Assembly: GCA_016194795.1 (NCBI GenBank)
Contig: JACQAX010000013.1
Location: 1 to 6,333 of the forward strand
Length of the DNA stretch: 6,333 bases
Direction: 5' to 3'
DNA from: Deltaproteobacteria bacterium
Lineage (GTDB): Bacteria; Bdellovibrionota; UBA1018; UBA923
Shown here: positions 1-6,051 of the stretch, in pieces
Position numbering within the stretch: position 1 is the first letter of the stretch
Layout of the letters: every line of letters starts with the position of its first letter
Made by a program: the position numbers and the translations under genes
The notes under the pieces: model-generated
Told to the model about the DNA's origin: nothing
What the model saw: only the letters and a program-made list of their open reading frames with translations
The model's database searches: none

Positions 1-27
1 GGCCTCGTCGAGCTGGTGGAGTCGTAG
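1..27 (+). CDS. C-terminal tail of an upstream gene (partial)
   Basis: Frame 1 reads eight sense codons (GLVELVES) and then TAG at 25-27. The stop lies 4 bp before the ATG of the acyltransferase gene, which is typical operon spacing, so this is probably the end of a gene co-transcribed with it. Eight residues cannot identify a product, and the frame could be open by chance. Confidence 0.35.
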   Translation, partial: GLVELVES

Positions 28-31
28 CGGA

Positions 32-1072
32 ATGGCCGAGACGCCGGCGCCCTCCGCGAAGATCTCCGTCGTCGAGCCCGCCGATTACGAGCGCGTGGCG
101 GCCTACCTGGCCGCGTATCCCGGCGAAAAGCGCGCCGCCGACGTCTGGCGCGAGCGCTTCGGCCTCTGGTGGGAGGGAAATCCCGCCTTCGGCGGCGACG
201 TCGAGCGCGGCTGGGTCCTGCGCGACGGCGAGCGCGTCGTCGGTTTTCTCGGCAACGTGCCGACCTGGTTTCAGACCCCGCGGGGCGTGGTGCGCGGCTA
301 CACGGCGTCGACCTGGCGGGTGGACGAGCCTTATCGCAAGAAGAGCGTGTCGCTCTACCTGCGTCAGGTGGCCAACGCGCGCGAGGGCATCCTGTTCAAT
401 ACCACGGCCAACGAGAACGTGAAGTCGGTGCTCGAGGCGCTGAGCTTCTCGAAGCTTCCGCCGAGCCGCACGGGCAAGAACACGTTTCTCGCGCTGCGCT
501 TCCCGCTGTCGCTCGCGCAGGCGCCTCTCCTGGCGTGGCTCGCGCTCGGCGCCGCGCGCGCGGGCGGCGAGGTGCGAGAGGTCACGCGCGCGGATTCGGC
601 CTTCGACACGCTCTGGGACTCGACGCGTGGGCTCTACCCGTTCACGAGCGTGCGCTCGTCGCAGGTGCTGAACTGGTTTTGCTTCTCGGCGCCCGCCTTT
701 TCGAAGCGCCTGCTGGGCTATTACGAGGACGGCCGCCTGCTGGGCTACGTCGCCTGTTTCAGCTCGGATTGGCGCGGTTACCGCGTCTGGGAATGCCTCG
801 ACCTTTGGGCGGTGGGCGGCGAGCGGCGCGTGGCCGTCACTCGCGCGCTCGTGCGCGCGGCGATCGCGGCCGCGGGGCGCGAGACCTTTTTCGTGCTGCC
901 GCATTTTTCAGCCGATCTCGCCGACGTCTATGGCCCGCTGGGGCGCGCTTTCGCCAAGCCGTCGGTGCGCCGCCATTACTACAAGGCGGGCGGAGACGGC
1001 GTCGAGGCGCCGCGCGAGGACGCGGCCGACCAGGTGTACTTCAGCGCGCTCGAGGGCGACCTCGCGCTCTGA
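32..1072 (+). CDS. GNAT/FemAB-like acyltransferase family protein
   Basis: A 346-residue soluble protein with no signal peptide or clear membrane helix. The N-terminal half looks like a GNAT fold. A strand pair at residues 60-80 (GWVLRDGERVVGFLGNVPTW) is followed by a strand and helix at 91-114 containing VDEPYRKKSVSLYLRQ, at the place of the acyl-CoA-binding segment. Next comes ILFNTTANENV at about 120-130, a signature I associate with GNAT proteins near polysaccharide genes. The usual R/Q-x-x-G-x-G/A loop is degenerate here (YRKKSVSLY), so acetyl-CoA binding is not certain. The C-terminal half (about 190-346) looks like a second alpha/beta unit, as in FemAB-like double-GNAT proteins. ATG at 32 is taken as the start; a GGAG at 17-20 lies 11 nt upstream, so the Shine-Dalgarno is only moderate. 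The substrate is unknown. A transferase modifying a surface polymer or an amino sugar is inference. Confidence 0.62.
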   Translation: MAETPAPSAKISVVEPADYERVAAYLAAYPGEKRAADVWRERFGLWWEGNPAFGGDVERGWVLRDGERVVGFLGNVPTWFQTPRGVVRGYTASTWRVDEPYRKKSVSLYLRQVANAREGILFNTTANENVKSVLEALSFSKLPPSRTGKNTFLALRFPLSLAQAPLLAWLALGAARAGGEVREVTRADSAFDTLWDSTRGLYPFTSVRSSQVLNWFCFSAPAFSKRLLGYYEDGRLLGYVACFSSDWRGYRVWECLDLWAVGGERRVAVTRALVRAAIAAAGRETFFVLPHFSADLADVYGPLGRAFAKPSVRRHYYKAGGDGVEAPREDAADQVYFSALEGDLAL

Positions 1073-1264
1073 GCCACCCCTGCTTGAAATTCAGCACCGC
1101 CCGCGGATGTTGAGGCGGTTGACACGTGCCTAGCTTTGCGCGCGCGCGCCGGTCTGGGGAGTTCACTAAAATGGCCGGAACCGGCCTCGTTTCGCGCGCT
1201 TGCGGCGTGCGTGAAAACAGGCATCCGGCTTGCTTTGTAGTCCTCACGAGAGAGGAACCCCCAC
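1073..1264 (+). promoter_or_regulatory. Intergenic leader upstream of the exported-protein gene
   Basis: This 192-bp gap probably holds the promoter of the gene at 1265. Visible elements are a perfect -35-like TTGACA at 1119-1124 with no -10 partner at 16-18 bp, a lone -10-like TAAAAT at 1167-1172 with no -35 partner, a 12-13 bp alternating GC run at 1138-1150, and a short hairpin (GGCCG/CGGCC, four-base loop) within 1173-1186. A good Shine-Dalgarno, AGAGGA at 1251-1256, lies 8 nt before the ATG at 1265. No convincing terminator for the preceding gene is seen. The exact promoter cannot be fixed by eye. Confidence 0.35.
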
Positions 1265-2178
1265 ATGAGAACTTTCGAGAAGCCTTTGCTTGCCCTGTCC
1301 GCCCTGGCCCTGCTTGGCGCGCTCGCGATCACCGCGCGCGCCGAGGACGGAGCGGCCAAACCCACGACGAGCTCCGACTACAAGTCGAGCGAGACGAAAT
1401 GGAAGTTCAATCCCGGCAGCGGCGCCACCGAGGCCGTCGAGTCAACGGCCAGTCGCTCGGCCCCAACGACGGCGAAACCGTGAAGAGCGGCGTGCTGCTC
1501 GCTCCCGGCGCGACGGCCCAGCTTCAGTTCAACGCGGCCACGGGCAAGTTCGATCTCGTGAAGATCGACGCCAAAGGAGGCGCGCTTTACCACCTGGAGT
1601 CGAGCAAGATTCCCGGCCTCACGATCGACGTGAACGCCGCCAAGCTCGGCGCGACGGTCGGCACCGACCAGCGCACGGGCGTGACGACGGTCGGCCCCAC
1701 GGTCACGGCGCTCGAAGCCTCGGCCCACGGCGCGACCAGCATCAAATGGTCGCAGGACGGCCAGGAGAAGTTCAGCGTCGGCCTCGAAGGCTACGGCAAG
1801 GTGGCCGTCGGCAACTTCTCGCTCGGCTACGTCGACAACAACGGCCACGGCGGCTTCGGCTCGGCCCAGCTCGTGAGCGTCACGGCGGGCGGAGCGGTCA
1901 CGCTTCCGAGAATCCTCACCCTGCGCGACGAGGTCACCATCGGCTCGACCACCAGCATTCCTGACGGCGCCTCGATGGGCTGGAGCAACCTGCTTGCCGT
2001 CGACGGTGTCGGCAAGAAGGGCTCGGTCGTCAACCAGTTCGGTCTCGGCTGGCAGCACAACCAGGACGGCGCGCGCGTGGACGGCGACGCCGGCTTCGCC
2101 AAGAACGTCACCTCGAACTTCCTGCTCCTGCGCTGGACGCCGAAGCTTCCGGGCGACGGCAAGAGCGACGCGAACTGA
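1265..2178 (+). CDS. Exported protein of unknown function, frame broken near codon 59
   Basis: The start is fixed by the Shine-Dalgarno AGAGGA and a clear Sec signal peptide: MRTFEK, a Leu/Ala-rich core, and probable cleavage after ARA at residue 26. That frame ends at TGA 1481-1483. The body continues in the -1 frame from about 1441 (VNGQSLGPNDGETVKSG) to TGA 2176-2178. Upstream of 1441 the second frame is an Arg/His-rich translation that looks non-coding. Past 1441 the first frame is a poor Ser/Thr/Ala string. A single G missing from GTCGA(G)GTCAAC would give a continuous 304-residue protein reading EAVEVNGQSLGP. The mature part is rich in Gly, Val, Thr and Ser with alternating polar/hydrophobic stretches (FSVGLEGYGKVAVGNFSLGY), suggesting an all-beta secreted or outer-membrane-associated protein. 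It has no cysteines and no motif I recognise. As written, the gene yields only a 72-residue secreted fragment. Sequencing error and a true mutation are both possible. Confidence 0.6.
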
Positions 2179-2182
2179 ACGG

Positions 2183-2872
2183 CTAGAAAAGGATCCCGCC
2201 CGCGAGGATGATCGGCGTCGAAGCCGAGCCTCCCGCGCGGCGGTGGCTCCACTCGGCGTTGGCGATGATGCTCACGGTTTCCGAGACCCGGTAGGCGTAG
2301 CCCAGCCCGAAGCGGACGGCCGCGCCCACGGGCGACGAGACGTCGGTGAGCGCCTGGCTGCGGCCGCTTTGGATGCCCACCTTGGTGTCGAAGACCACCG
2401 GCCCGACGTCTCCACGGACATAGGGTCCGCTCCCGAGGGTGCCCGAGAAGAAGTAGGACGCTCTGACGCCCATGAACAGCTGGGTGAGGTTGGCGAAGCC
2501 CGGCTCTTTGTCGTAACTGTCGCTGAGCGCGTCGAGGGCCACGCCGAAGAGCCAGGCGCTCCCCGCGGCGGGTTTGAAGTAGACGGCGAGATCGACGTCG
2601 AACTTGGTGTGGCGCGGGCTCGCCAGGCCTTTGCCCGACGTCTCGGCTACCTCGTTCTCGCCCGTGTGGTGGATCCAGCCGCTGCCGAGCGCGATCGAGA
2701 ACCTCGTGTTGAAGACGCCGCAGCGGCAGGGCGGGCGCTCGTCCGCCGTCGCGGCGGACGTCGCGGCCTCGCCGCCGCTTCGTGACGGCGCCGGCGCCTC
2801 ATCCGCCGCCGAAGCGGGTGGGCCCGCGAGCAGCAGCGTGGAGATCGCGACGAGAAAAACCCCTCGTCTCAC
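2183..2872 (-). CDS. Small outer-membrane beta-barrel protein
   Basis: A 229-residue protein with a Sec signal peptide: basic start (V/M-R-R), hydrophobic core FLVAISTLLLAG, and probable cleavage after ASA at about residue 22. A low-complexity Ala/Ser/Pro linker runs to about residue 45 and is followed by CRC. The rest alternates aromatic/hydrophobic and polar residues as in barrel strands (FDVDLAVYFKP, MGVRASYFFSG, AVRFGLGYAYRV, VSIIANAEWSHR). It ends in Phe (ILAGGILF), the usual C-terminal signal for outer-membrane insertion. The size suggests an 8-stranded OmpW/OmpX-class or 'outer membrane beta-barrel domain' protein; the cargo or role is unknown. The start is GTG, whose last two bases fall in the TGA of the protease gene (GTGA, 2869-2872). 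A partial Shine-Dalgarno (GAAGAG, 2883-2878) lies inside the protease gene, so translation is probably coupled to it. The stop is 4 bp from the stop of the convergent gene. Confidence 0.72.
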   Translation of the reverse strand: MRRGVFLVAISTLLLAGPPASAADEAPAPSRSGGEAATSAATADERPPCRCGVFNTRFSIALGSGWIHHTGENEVAETSGKGLASPRHTKFDVDLAVYFKPAAGSAWLFGVALDALSDSYDKEPGFANLTQLFMGVRASYFFSGTLGSGPYVRGDVGPVVFDTKVGIQSGRSQALTDVSSPVGAAVRFGLGYAYRVSETVSIIANAEWSHRRAGGSASTPIILAGGILF

Positions 2873-4045
2873 AGACGCTCTTCAAAGAGGGCGTCGTGCC
2901 CGAAAGCGTGGTCGACGCCGATGCCCTGGAAGTCGAGCGGAGCCATCCGCGGCTTATGCCACTTGCGCGCGCGGAAGCCCGGCTGGGTGCGTACGTCGAG
3001 CTCGATGCGGTCGGCGTACTGCGTGATGTTCTCGAGGCTCACGCGCGCTTCGCGGTCTTCGAAGCGCGTGACGCCCAGGCTGCCCGGGAAGACGTCGCTG
3101 TCGTCGCCGAAATTCTCGTTGATCGGCGGCAGCGGACGGTAGCCGAGGTTGTGGCCGTGGTTGAGATCGTCGCGGCCGTCGGCCTGGACGAGGTCGTAGT
3201 TTTTCCAGACGAGCAGGCCGTGGCCGGCGTGCCCCGCCGAGAAGCCCGTCGCCGAGCGGTACTCGAGGTAGTACGACGTGTCGTTGTCGACGGGAACGGC
3301 GACGACGTCGCCCGTGCCCTCGACCGGCTTGAGCACGACGTGCTCCGAGCGCGTCACCACGCGCGGCGTGACCCAGCCGATGGCGGCCTTGCTATAGGGC
3401 TCGAAGTGCGACGGGTAGCGGAAGAGGTCGCCGCGCGCGAGCTGGTTGTTGGTGCCCCAGGCCCCGAGGGCCATCATCCCCCACATGCCGATGCCGTAAT
3501 GGCCGTGGTAGTGGTCGGCGTACAGATCGGGAAAACCGAAGTAGCCGTGTCCGGCCTCGTGCAGGTAGAAGCCGATCGGGATGCGGTCGCCGATGCTGCC
3601 CAGGCCTTCCGATTGGAAGACGACGGTGTGGTTGGCCTGCTTGAACGTGGTGAAGGTGCACGACGGCCCGACGCGATCGCTGCTGATGCGACCGGAGTGC
3701 ACGATGAAAAGGTTGTCGATCTTGCCGTCGTCGCCAGGCCTCCTTCACGATCGGATCGAGGTCGCAGCTTCCCGAGCCGTCCCAGTCTTTCTGCGAGATC
3801 TGCCAGGTGCGCACGTCGCCCGTCAGGTCGAAGCGCCCCGCCGAGCTCTCGCGGAAGAAGTCGCGCAGGCTCTGTTTGCCCTCGCCGAAGAACGTGTCGC
3901 GCACCTCAGCCACGGTGTGGCGCGCGGCCTGGTTTTTCCATTCGAGCAGCAGCACCACCGCGCGTTGATGGCCCTTCCAGTGGCCGGGATCGGCGAGAGC
4001 GGTGGAGGACGCGAGCAAGGCGAGCACGAGCGTGAGTTTTTTCAT
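2869..4045 (-). pseudogene. M6-family (immune inhibitor A-like) secreted metalloprotease, frameshifted
   Basis: The N-terminal part (4045 to about 3734) has a signal peptide (MKKLTLVLALLASSTALA, cleavage before D19) and the M6 pro/early region: a strand AVVLLLEW, then FFGEGKQSLRDFFRESSAGRF and DLTGDV, ending at DPIVKEAW (Trp104). The catalytic part continues in another frame from about 3732 (DDGKIDNLFIVHSG) to TGA 2869. It contains the zinc motif HEAGHGYFGFPDLY (first His at 3561-3559) and a downstream GMWGMMALGAWG that fits the Met-turn region. It also has the M6-type PYSKAAIGWVTP, YYLEYRSATGF and GLLVW segments. The family acts as zinc endopeptidases on extracellular proteins. The second frame is closed by TGA at 3747-3745 and has no proper start, so the join falls between 3744 and about 3720. 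From memory of the family, a linker of roughly 12-16 residues (VDFSxYDxDGDG type) is also missing there. As written, no active enzyme is made. No Shine-Dalgarno precedes ATG 4045; the upstream regulator ends 33 nt before it. Confidence 0.78.
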
Positions 4046-4078
4046 GTCTAAGACGACTAGGCGGCGCGCCGGGAGTTG

Positions 4079-4495
4079 TCAATCGGCGGAGCCGGCGCCG
4101 AGCTTTTCGAGGACGTAGGCGAGCAAGGCTTTTCGGTCGACGGGCTTCGCGAAAACGGCCGTCGTGCCGGTCGAGTACGCGTCGGGCGGAAGCAGGTCGC
4201 CGAAACCGGTCAAGAGAATCACGACCGGATCGCGCGTGGGCGACGAGGCGCCGAGCGCCTGGATCTGGTTGATGAGCGCGAGCCCATTCTCGTTGCCCGT
4301 GCCGTCAGCCGTCGGCATGAGGAAGTCGCTCACGATCGCGTCGATTTTCACGCTCTTGGCGTGAGCCAAAGCCTCGGCGGCCGTGGCGGCAAGCAGCACC
4401 TTGCAGCCCGCTCGGGTGAATTCAAAAGCGATAATTTCACGCAGGTCCTCGTCATCGTCGACGACGAGAATCGCGAGATCTCCAGCCCGTTTCAT
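4079..4495 (-). CDS. Single-domain response regulator (CheY-like receiver)
   Basis: A 138-residue receiver domain with no output domain. It is a phospho-acceptor switch normally driven by a histidine kinase, acting by protein contact. Counting from ATG 4495, the acidic pocket is D13-D14 (LVVDDDED), the phospho-Asp is D57 (VSDFLMP), the switch Thr is T96 (LLTGF) and the conserved Lys is K117 followed by Pro. The loop after the phospho-Asp is unusual: after FLMP it reads TADGTGNENG before helix 3, about six residues longer than the common MPxMDG form. A GTG directly upstream (4498) could also start translation, but AGAGG (4503-4499) abuts it and lies 3 nt from the ATG, so the ATG is preferred. 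It lies 53 nt after the glutaredoxin-like gene and 33 nt before the protease gene, so it is probably co-transcribed with both. No kinase is visible. Confidence 0.85.
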   Translation of the reverse strand: MKRAGDLAILVVDDDEDLREIIAFEFTRAGCKVLLAATAAEALAHAKSVKIDAIVSDFLMPTADGTGNENGLALINQIQALGASSPTRDPVVILLTGFGDLLPPDAYSTGTTAVFAKPVDRKALLAYVLEKLGAGSAD

Positions 4496-4498
4496 CAC

Positions 4499-4551
4499 CC
4501 TCTATTTTAGGCTTGGCGCGTTAAGAATCTATGATGTTGAGTTTCAAGCAG
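4499..4551 (-). promoter_or_regulatory. A/T-richer gap, possible internal promoter of the - strand operon
   Basis: This is the longest gap in the - strand run, and it is visibly richer in A/T than its surroundings. On the - strand it contains TTGAAA (4547-4542) and TAAAAT (4509-4504), but they are 32 nt apart. The TTGAAA has only TTAACG at 17 bp, a poor -10. If TAAAAT were a -10 box, the transcript would begin at about the start codon of the response regulator (4495), i.e. a leaderless mRNA. No stem with a T-run is present, so there is no sign of a terminator after the glutaredoxin-like gene. The call is tentative. Confidence 0.22.
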
Positions 4552-4911
4552 TTACAGAGAGGTGTCGAGATAGGCAATGATGTCGCTGGACTCGTAGAGC
4601 CACTGGGTCGAGCCGTCGTCTTTTTGGATTCTCAGGCAGGGAACCTGCTTCTGGCCACCCTGCTCGACGAGCTCGCGGGCATGGACCGGATTTCCGAGGG
4701 CGTCTCGCAGCTCGATTTTAAGCGCCTGGCGTTCGATGTGGCGCCGCACTTTGACGCAAAACGGGCAAGCCTCGTACTGATAAAGCGCGAGCTTCGAGGC
4801 GCGGGCATCGAGGGCGCGCTGCTGCTCGAGGGGACGGGATACCGGCTTGGGTCGGAAAAGCCGGTCGAGAAAAAGAATGACGGCGCCAAGGATTTTGCGA
4901 ATCAGTTGCAT
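4552..4911 (-). CDS. Membrane-anchored glutaredoxin-like / GST N-terminal domain protein
   Basis: A 119-residue protein. Residues 3-19 (LIRKILGAVILFLDRLF) form a hydrophobic/amphipathic segment likely to anchor it in the inner membrane, followed by a charged linker to about residue 40. Residues 41-119 are one thioredoxin-fold domain. A strand LALYQY leads to the dithiol active site C49-P-F-C52 and helix VKVRRHIE, then strand KIELRDA, the cis-proline strand Q89-V-P91-C, and YESSDIIAYLD, the Glu-Ser glutathione gamma-glutamyl contact of the glutaredoxin/GST fold. Both active-site cysteines and the cis-Pro are intact, so thiol-disulfide exchange with glutathione is the expected chemistry. Homologues with the same anchor-linker-CPFC layout are, as I recall, common in proteobacteria and annotated as glutaredoxin or GST N-terminal domain proteins. 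A third cysteine (C92) follows the cis-Pro. Its ATG lies 10 nt inside the preceding regulator gene, implying translational coupling. The substrate is unknown. Confidence 0.82.
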   Translation of the reverse strand: MQLIRKILGAVILFLDRLFRPKPVSRPLEQQRALDARASKLALYQYEACPFCVKVRRHIERQALKIELRDALGNPVHARELVEQGGQKQVPCLRIQKDDGSTQWLYESSDIIAYLDTSL

Positions 4912-5276
4912 AGGTCGCTGAGGATCTTGATGAGCTCTTCGATTTCAACGGGTTTTTTGAGGTAGTTCTGGGCCTTGAGCGACTCGGACTTGCGTTCGAC
5001 GTCGTGGTCGGCCGACATGACCACGACCGGGACGTGCGCCAGCGCGGGATCGCCAAGCTGTTCGGCGCGGAACTGAAAGCCGTCTTTGATGGGCATCATC
5101 AGATCCAGCAGCACGATCGACGGCAGCGGCGATACGCGAAGCGCGTCCAAGCCCGCTTGGCCGTTGGCGGCGACGGTGACGTCGTAGCCTTCGATCTCGA
5201 GCACGGTGGTCAGCGCTTCGCGAATGTCGCGATCGTCCTCCACGAGAAGTACCCGGTGCCGTTCATTAATAGCCAT
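4902..5276 (-). CDS. Single-domain response regulator (CheY-like receiver)
   Basis: A 124-residue stand-alone receiver. Counting from ATG 5276: acidic residues E13-D14-D15 (LLVEDDRDIRE), phospho-acceptor D58 (LLDLMMPIKDGF), switch Ser88 (VVVMSAD) and conserved K108 before P109 (YLKKPVEI). All key residues are present, so it should be phosphorylated normally. Like the second receiver downstream, it has no output domain and must signal by protein contact or phosphotransfer. The frame stays open up to 5354, but that extension overlaps the GST gene and adds residues unrelated to the receiver fold. MAINERHRVLLVEDD is a typical receiver start. That ATG lies 1 nt after the GST stop (TAA 5280-5278); no good Shine-Dalgarno is seen, so re-initiation after GST translation is likely. 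The 3' end overlaps the glutaredoxin-like gene by 10 nt. Confidence 0.88.
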   Translation of the reverse strand: MAINERHRVLLVEDDRDIREALTTVLEIEGYDVTVAANGQAGLDALRVSPLPSIVLLDLMMPIKDGFQFRAEQLGDPALAHVPVVVMSADHDVERKSESLKAQNYLKKPVEIEELIKILSDLCN

Positions 5277-5277
5277 C

Positions 5278-6051
5278 TTAGTGCGAAGGTTTAGCACCGC
5301 TGCGGTGTTTTTCATAGACCTGGTCCCGCCAACGAACCAAGTCAGAGAACTCAAGCGCCAGCTCGTCGTTCGTCATGCAGCGCTGCGTTGCCGGTCCCAG
5401 CGGAAAGTAGGGCTTTCCCAGGGGTTTTACGAACTGGAGAACGAGCGTGCCGACGATGTCCGCGTAGCTGAAAGCATCAAGCAAATATGATTTTGATGCA
5501 AGGTGTCGACGAAGCTCGGCAAGCACCCCGCGCAAACGTTCGACACCGCGATTGCCGGCACCGCGCTCGACGTTGAACTCCTTCATCAGATAGCGCAGCC
5601 CCAGGCCGACGAGCGGGGTGCTGACGCCCGCCAGTGGGCCAGGGATGAACGGTGGCAGGTTTTCGACTCGAGCGTCGCGGCTCTCGAACAGACGAGGGAG
5701 AGTCGCCTCGCGGCCTGCGTCGAGCCCCTCCTCGCTCAGAGCGTTGATCGCGGCGATCTCGCCGTCTCGCCCCGGCGGGAAGAGCTTCGCGCTCGAGCTG
5801 CCCTGCGCGTCGGCGAAGCGGGCGATGTCGAGCGAGTCATAATAGCGCGAGGTGCCGTCGCGCCCCTTGTTCACGATGAGCAGGGGCACGGTGACGTCGC
5901 CGGTAAGCCGGCGGGCCTTCAGGCGAAGGGCCGGCATGCCGAGCATCACGAGGTGCTCGTGGTACCGGTACGAAACGCCGTGGTGGTCGAGCGCCCATTT
6001 CGCCTTCTCGGTGTACGGCGAAAGCGCGAGCCCGACGAGCTCGGCGCTCAC
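5278..6051 (-). CDS. Glutathione S-transferase family protein
   Basis: A 257-residue two-domain GST-like protein, somewhat longer than the usual 200-220. The N-terminal thioredoxin-fold domain (about 1-82) starts ELVGLALSPYTEKAKWALDHHG, where Ser11 is the candidate thiolate-stabilising residue. The cis-proline follows at V55-P56 and the gamma-glutamyl contact D72-S73 in YYDSLDIARFAD. The C-terminal helical domain holds the conserved N-capping box FSYADI (S195-x-x-D198). Family members conjugate or reduce electrophiles with glutathione; the substrate here is unknown. The start is GTG 6051, chosen because it makes a GTGA overlap with the stop of the acyl-CoA dehydrogenase gene and has a strong Shine-Dalgarno (AGAAGGA) 6 nt upstream. 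A GTG at 6072 would add seven residues unlike a GST start. Position after an acyl-CoA dehydrogenase suggests a link to lipid or electrophile metabolism, which is inference. Confidence 0.82.
   Translation of the reverse strand: MSAELVGLALSPYTEKAKWALDHHGVSYRYHEHLVMLGMPALRLKARRLTGDVTVPLLIVNKGRDGTSRYYDSLDIARFADAQGSSSAKLFPPGRDGEIAAINALSEEGLDAGREATLPRLFESRDARVENLPPFIPGPLAGVSTPLVGLGLRYLMKEFNVERGAGNRGVERLRGVLAELRRHLASKSYLLDAFSYADIVGTLVLQFVKPLGKPYFPLGPATQRCMTNDELALEFSDLVRWRDQVYEKHRSGAKPSH

Noticed and set aside
1119..1147. TTGACA as a sigma-70 promoter -35 box, or as part of a sigma-54 site
   Set aside because: The -10 position at 16-18 bp spacing is GCGCGC. Read as TTGACACG...TTTGC for sigma-54, the two conserved dinucleotides are 15 nt apart instead of 10.
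1173..1186. GGCCG-GAAC-CGGCC hairpin as a terminator of the acyltransferase gene
   Set aside because: It lies 100 bp past the stop, has only a five-pair stem and is not followed by a T-run. Such short palindromes are common in GC-rich DNA.
1430..1450. Programmed -1 ribosomal frameshift in the exported-protein gene
   Set aside because: The net shift is -1, but there is no X XXY YYZ slippery heptamer and no clear downstream stem, so a missing base is simpler.
1378..2058. 226-codon open frame on the - strand opposite the exported-protein gene
   Set aside because: The + strand frame has a better amino-acid pattern and is linked to a signal peptide. The - strand product is an Arg/Asp/Ala-rich shadow.
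1994..2785. 263-codon + strand frame spanning the convergent junction
   Set aside because: It overlaps two well-supported genes out of frame and its translation is low-complexity Arg/Ala/Ser without motifs.
2782..4035. 417-codon open frame on the + strand, longer than either half of the protease gene
   Set aside because: It is antisense to the protease and barrel genes, and its translation is an Arg/Ala/Val-rich string without domains. The - strand shows a signal peptide, HExxH and family segments. Long antisense frames are expected at this GC content.
4062..4071. CGGCGCGCCG palindrome between the second receiver and the protease gene
   Set aside because: It is a 10-bp GC palindrome without loop or T-run, likely by chance at this base composition. 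It is not a supported terminator or operator.
5277..5354. Longer 150-residue version of the first receiver starting at 5354
   Set aside because: The extra 26 residues overlap the GST gene and do not belong to the receiver fold. The ATG at 5276, 1 nt after the GST stop, is the natural coupled start.
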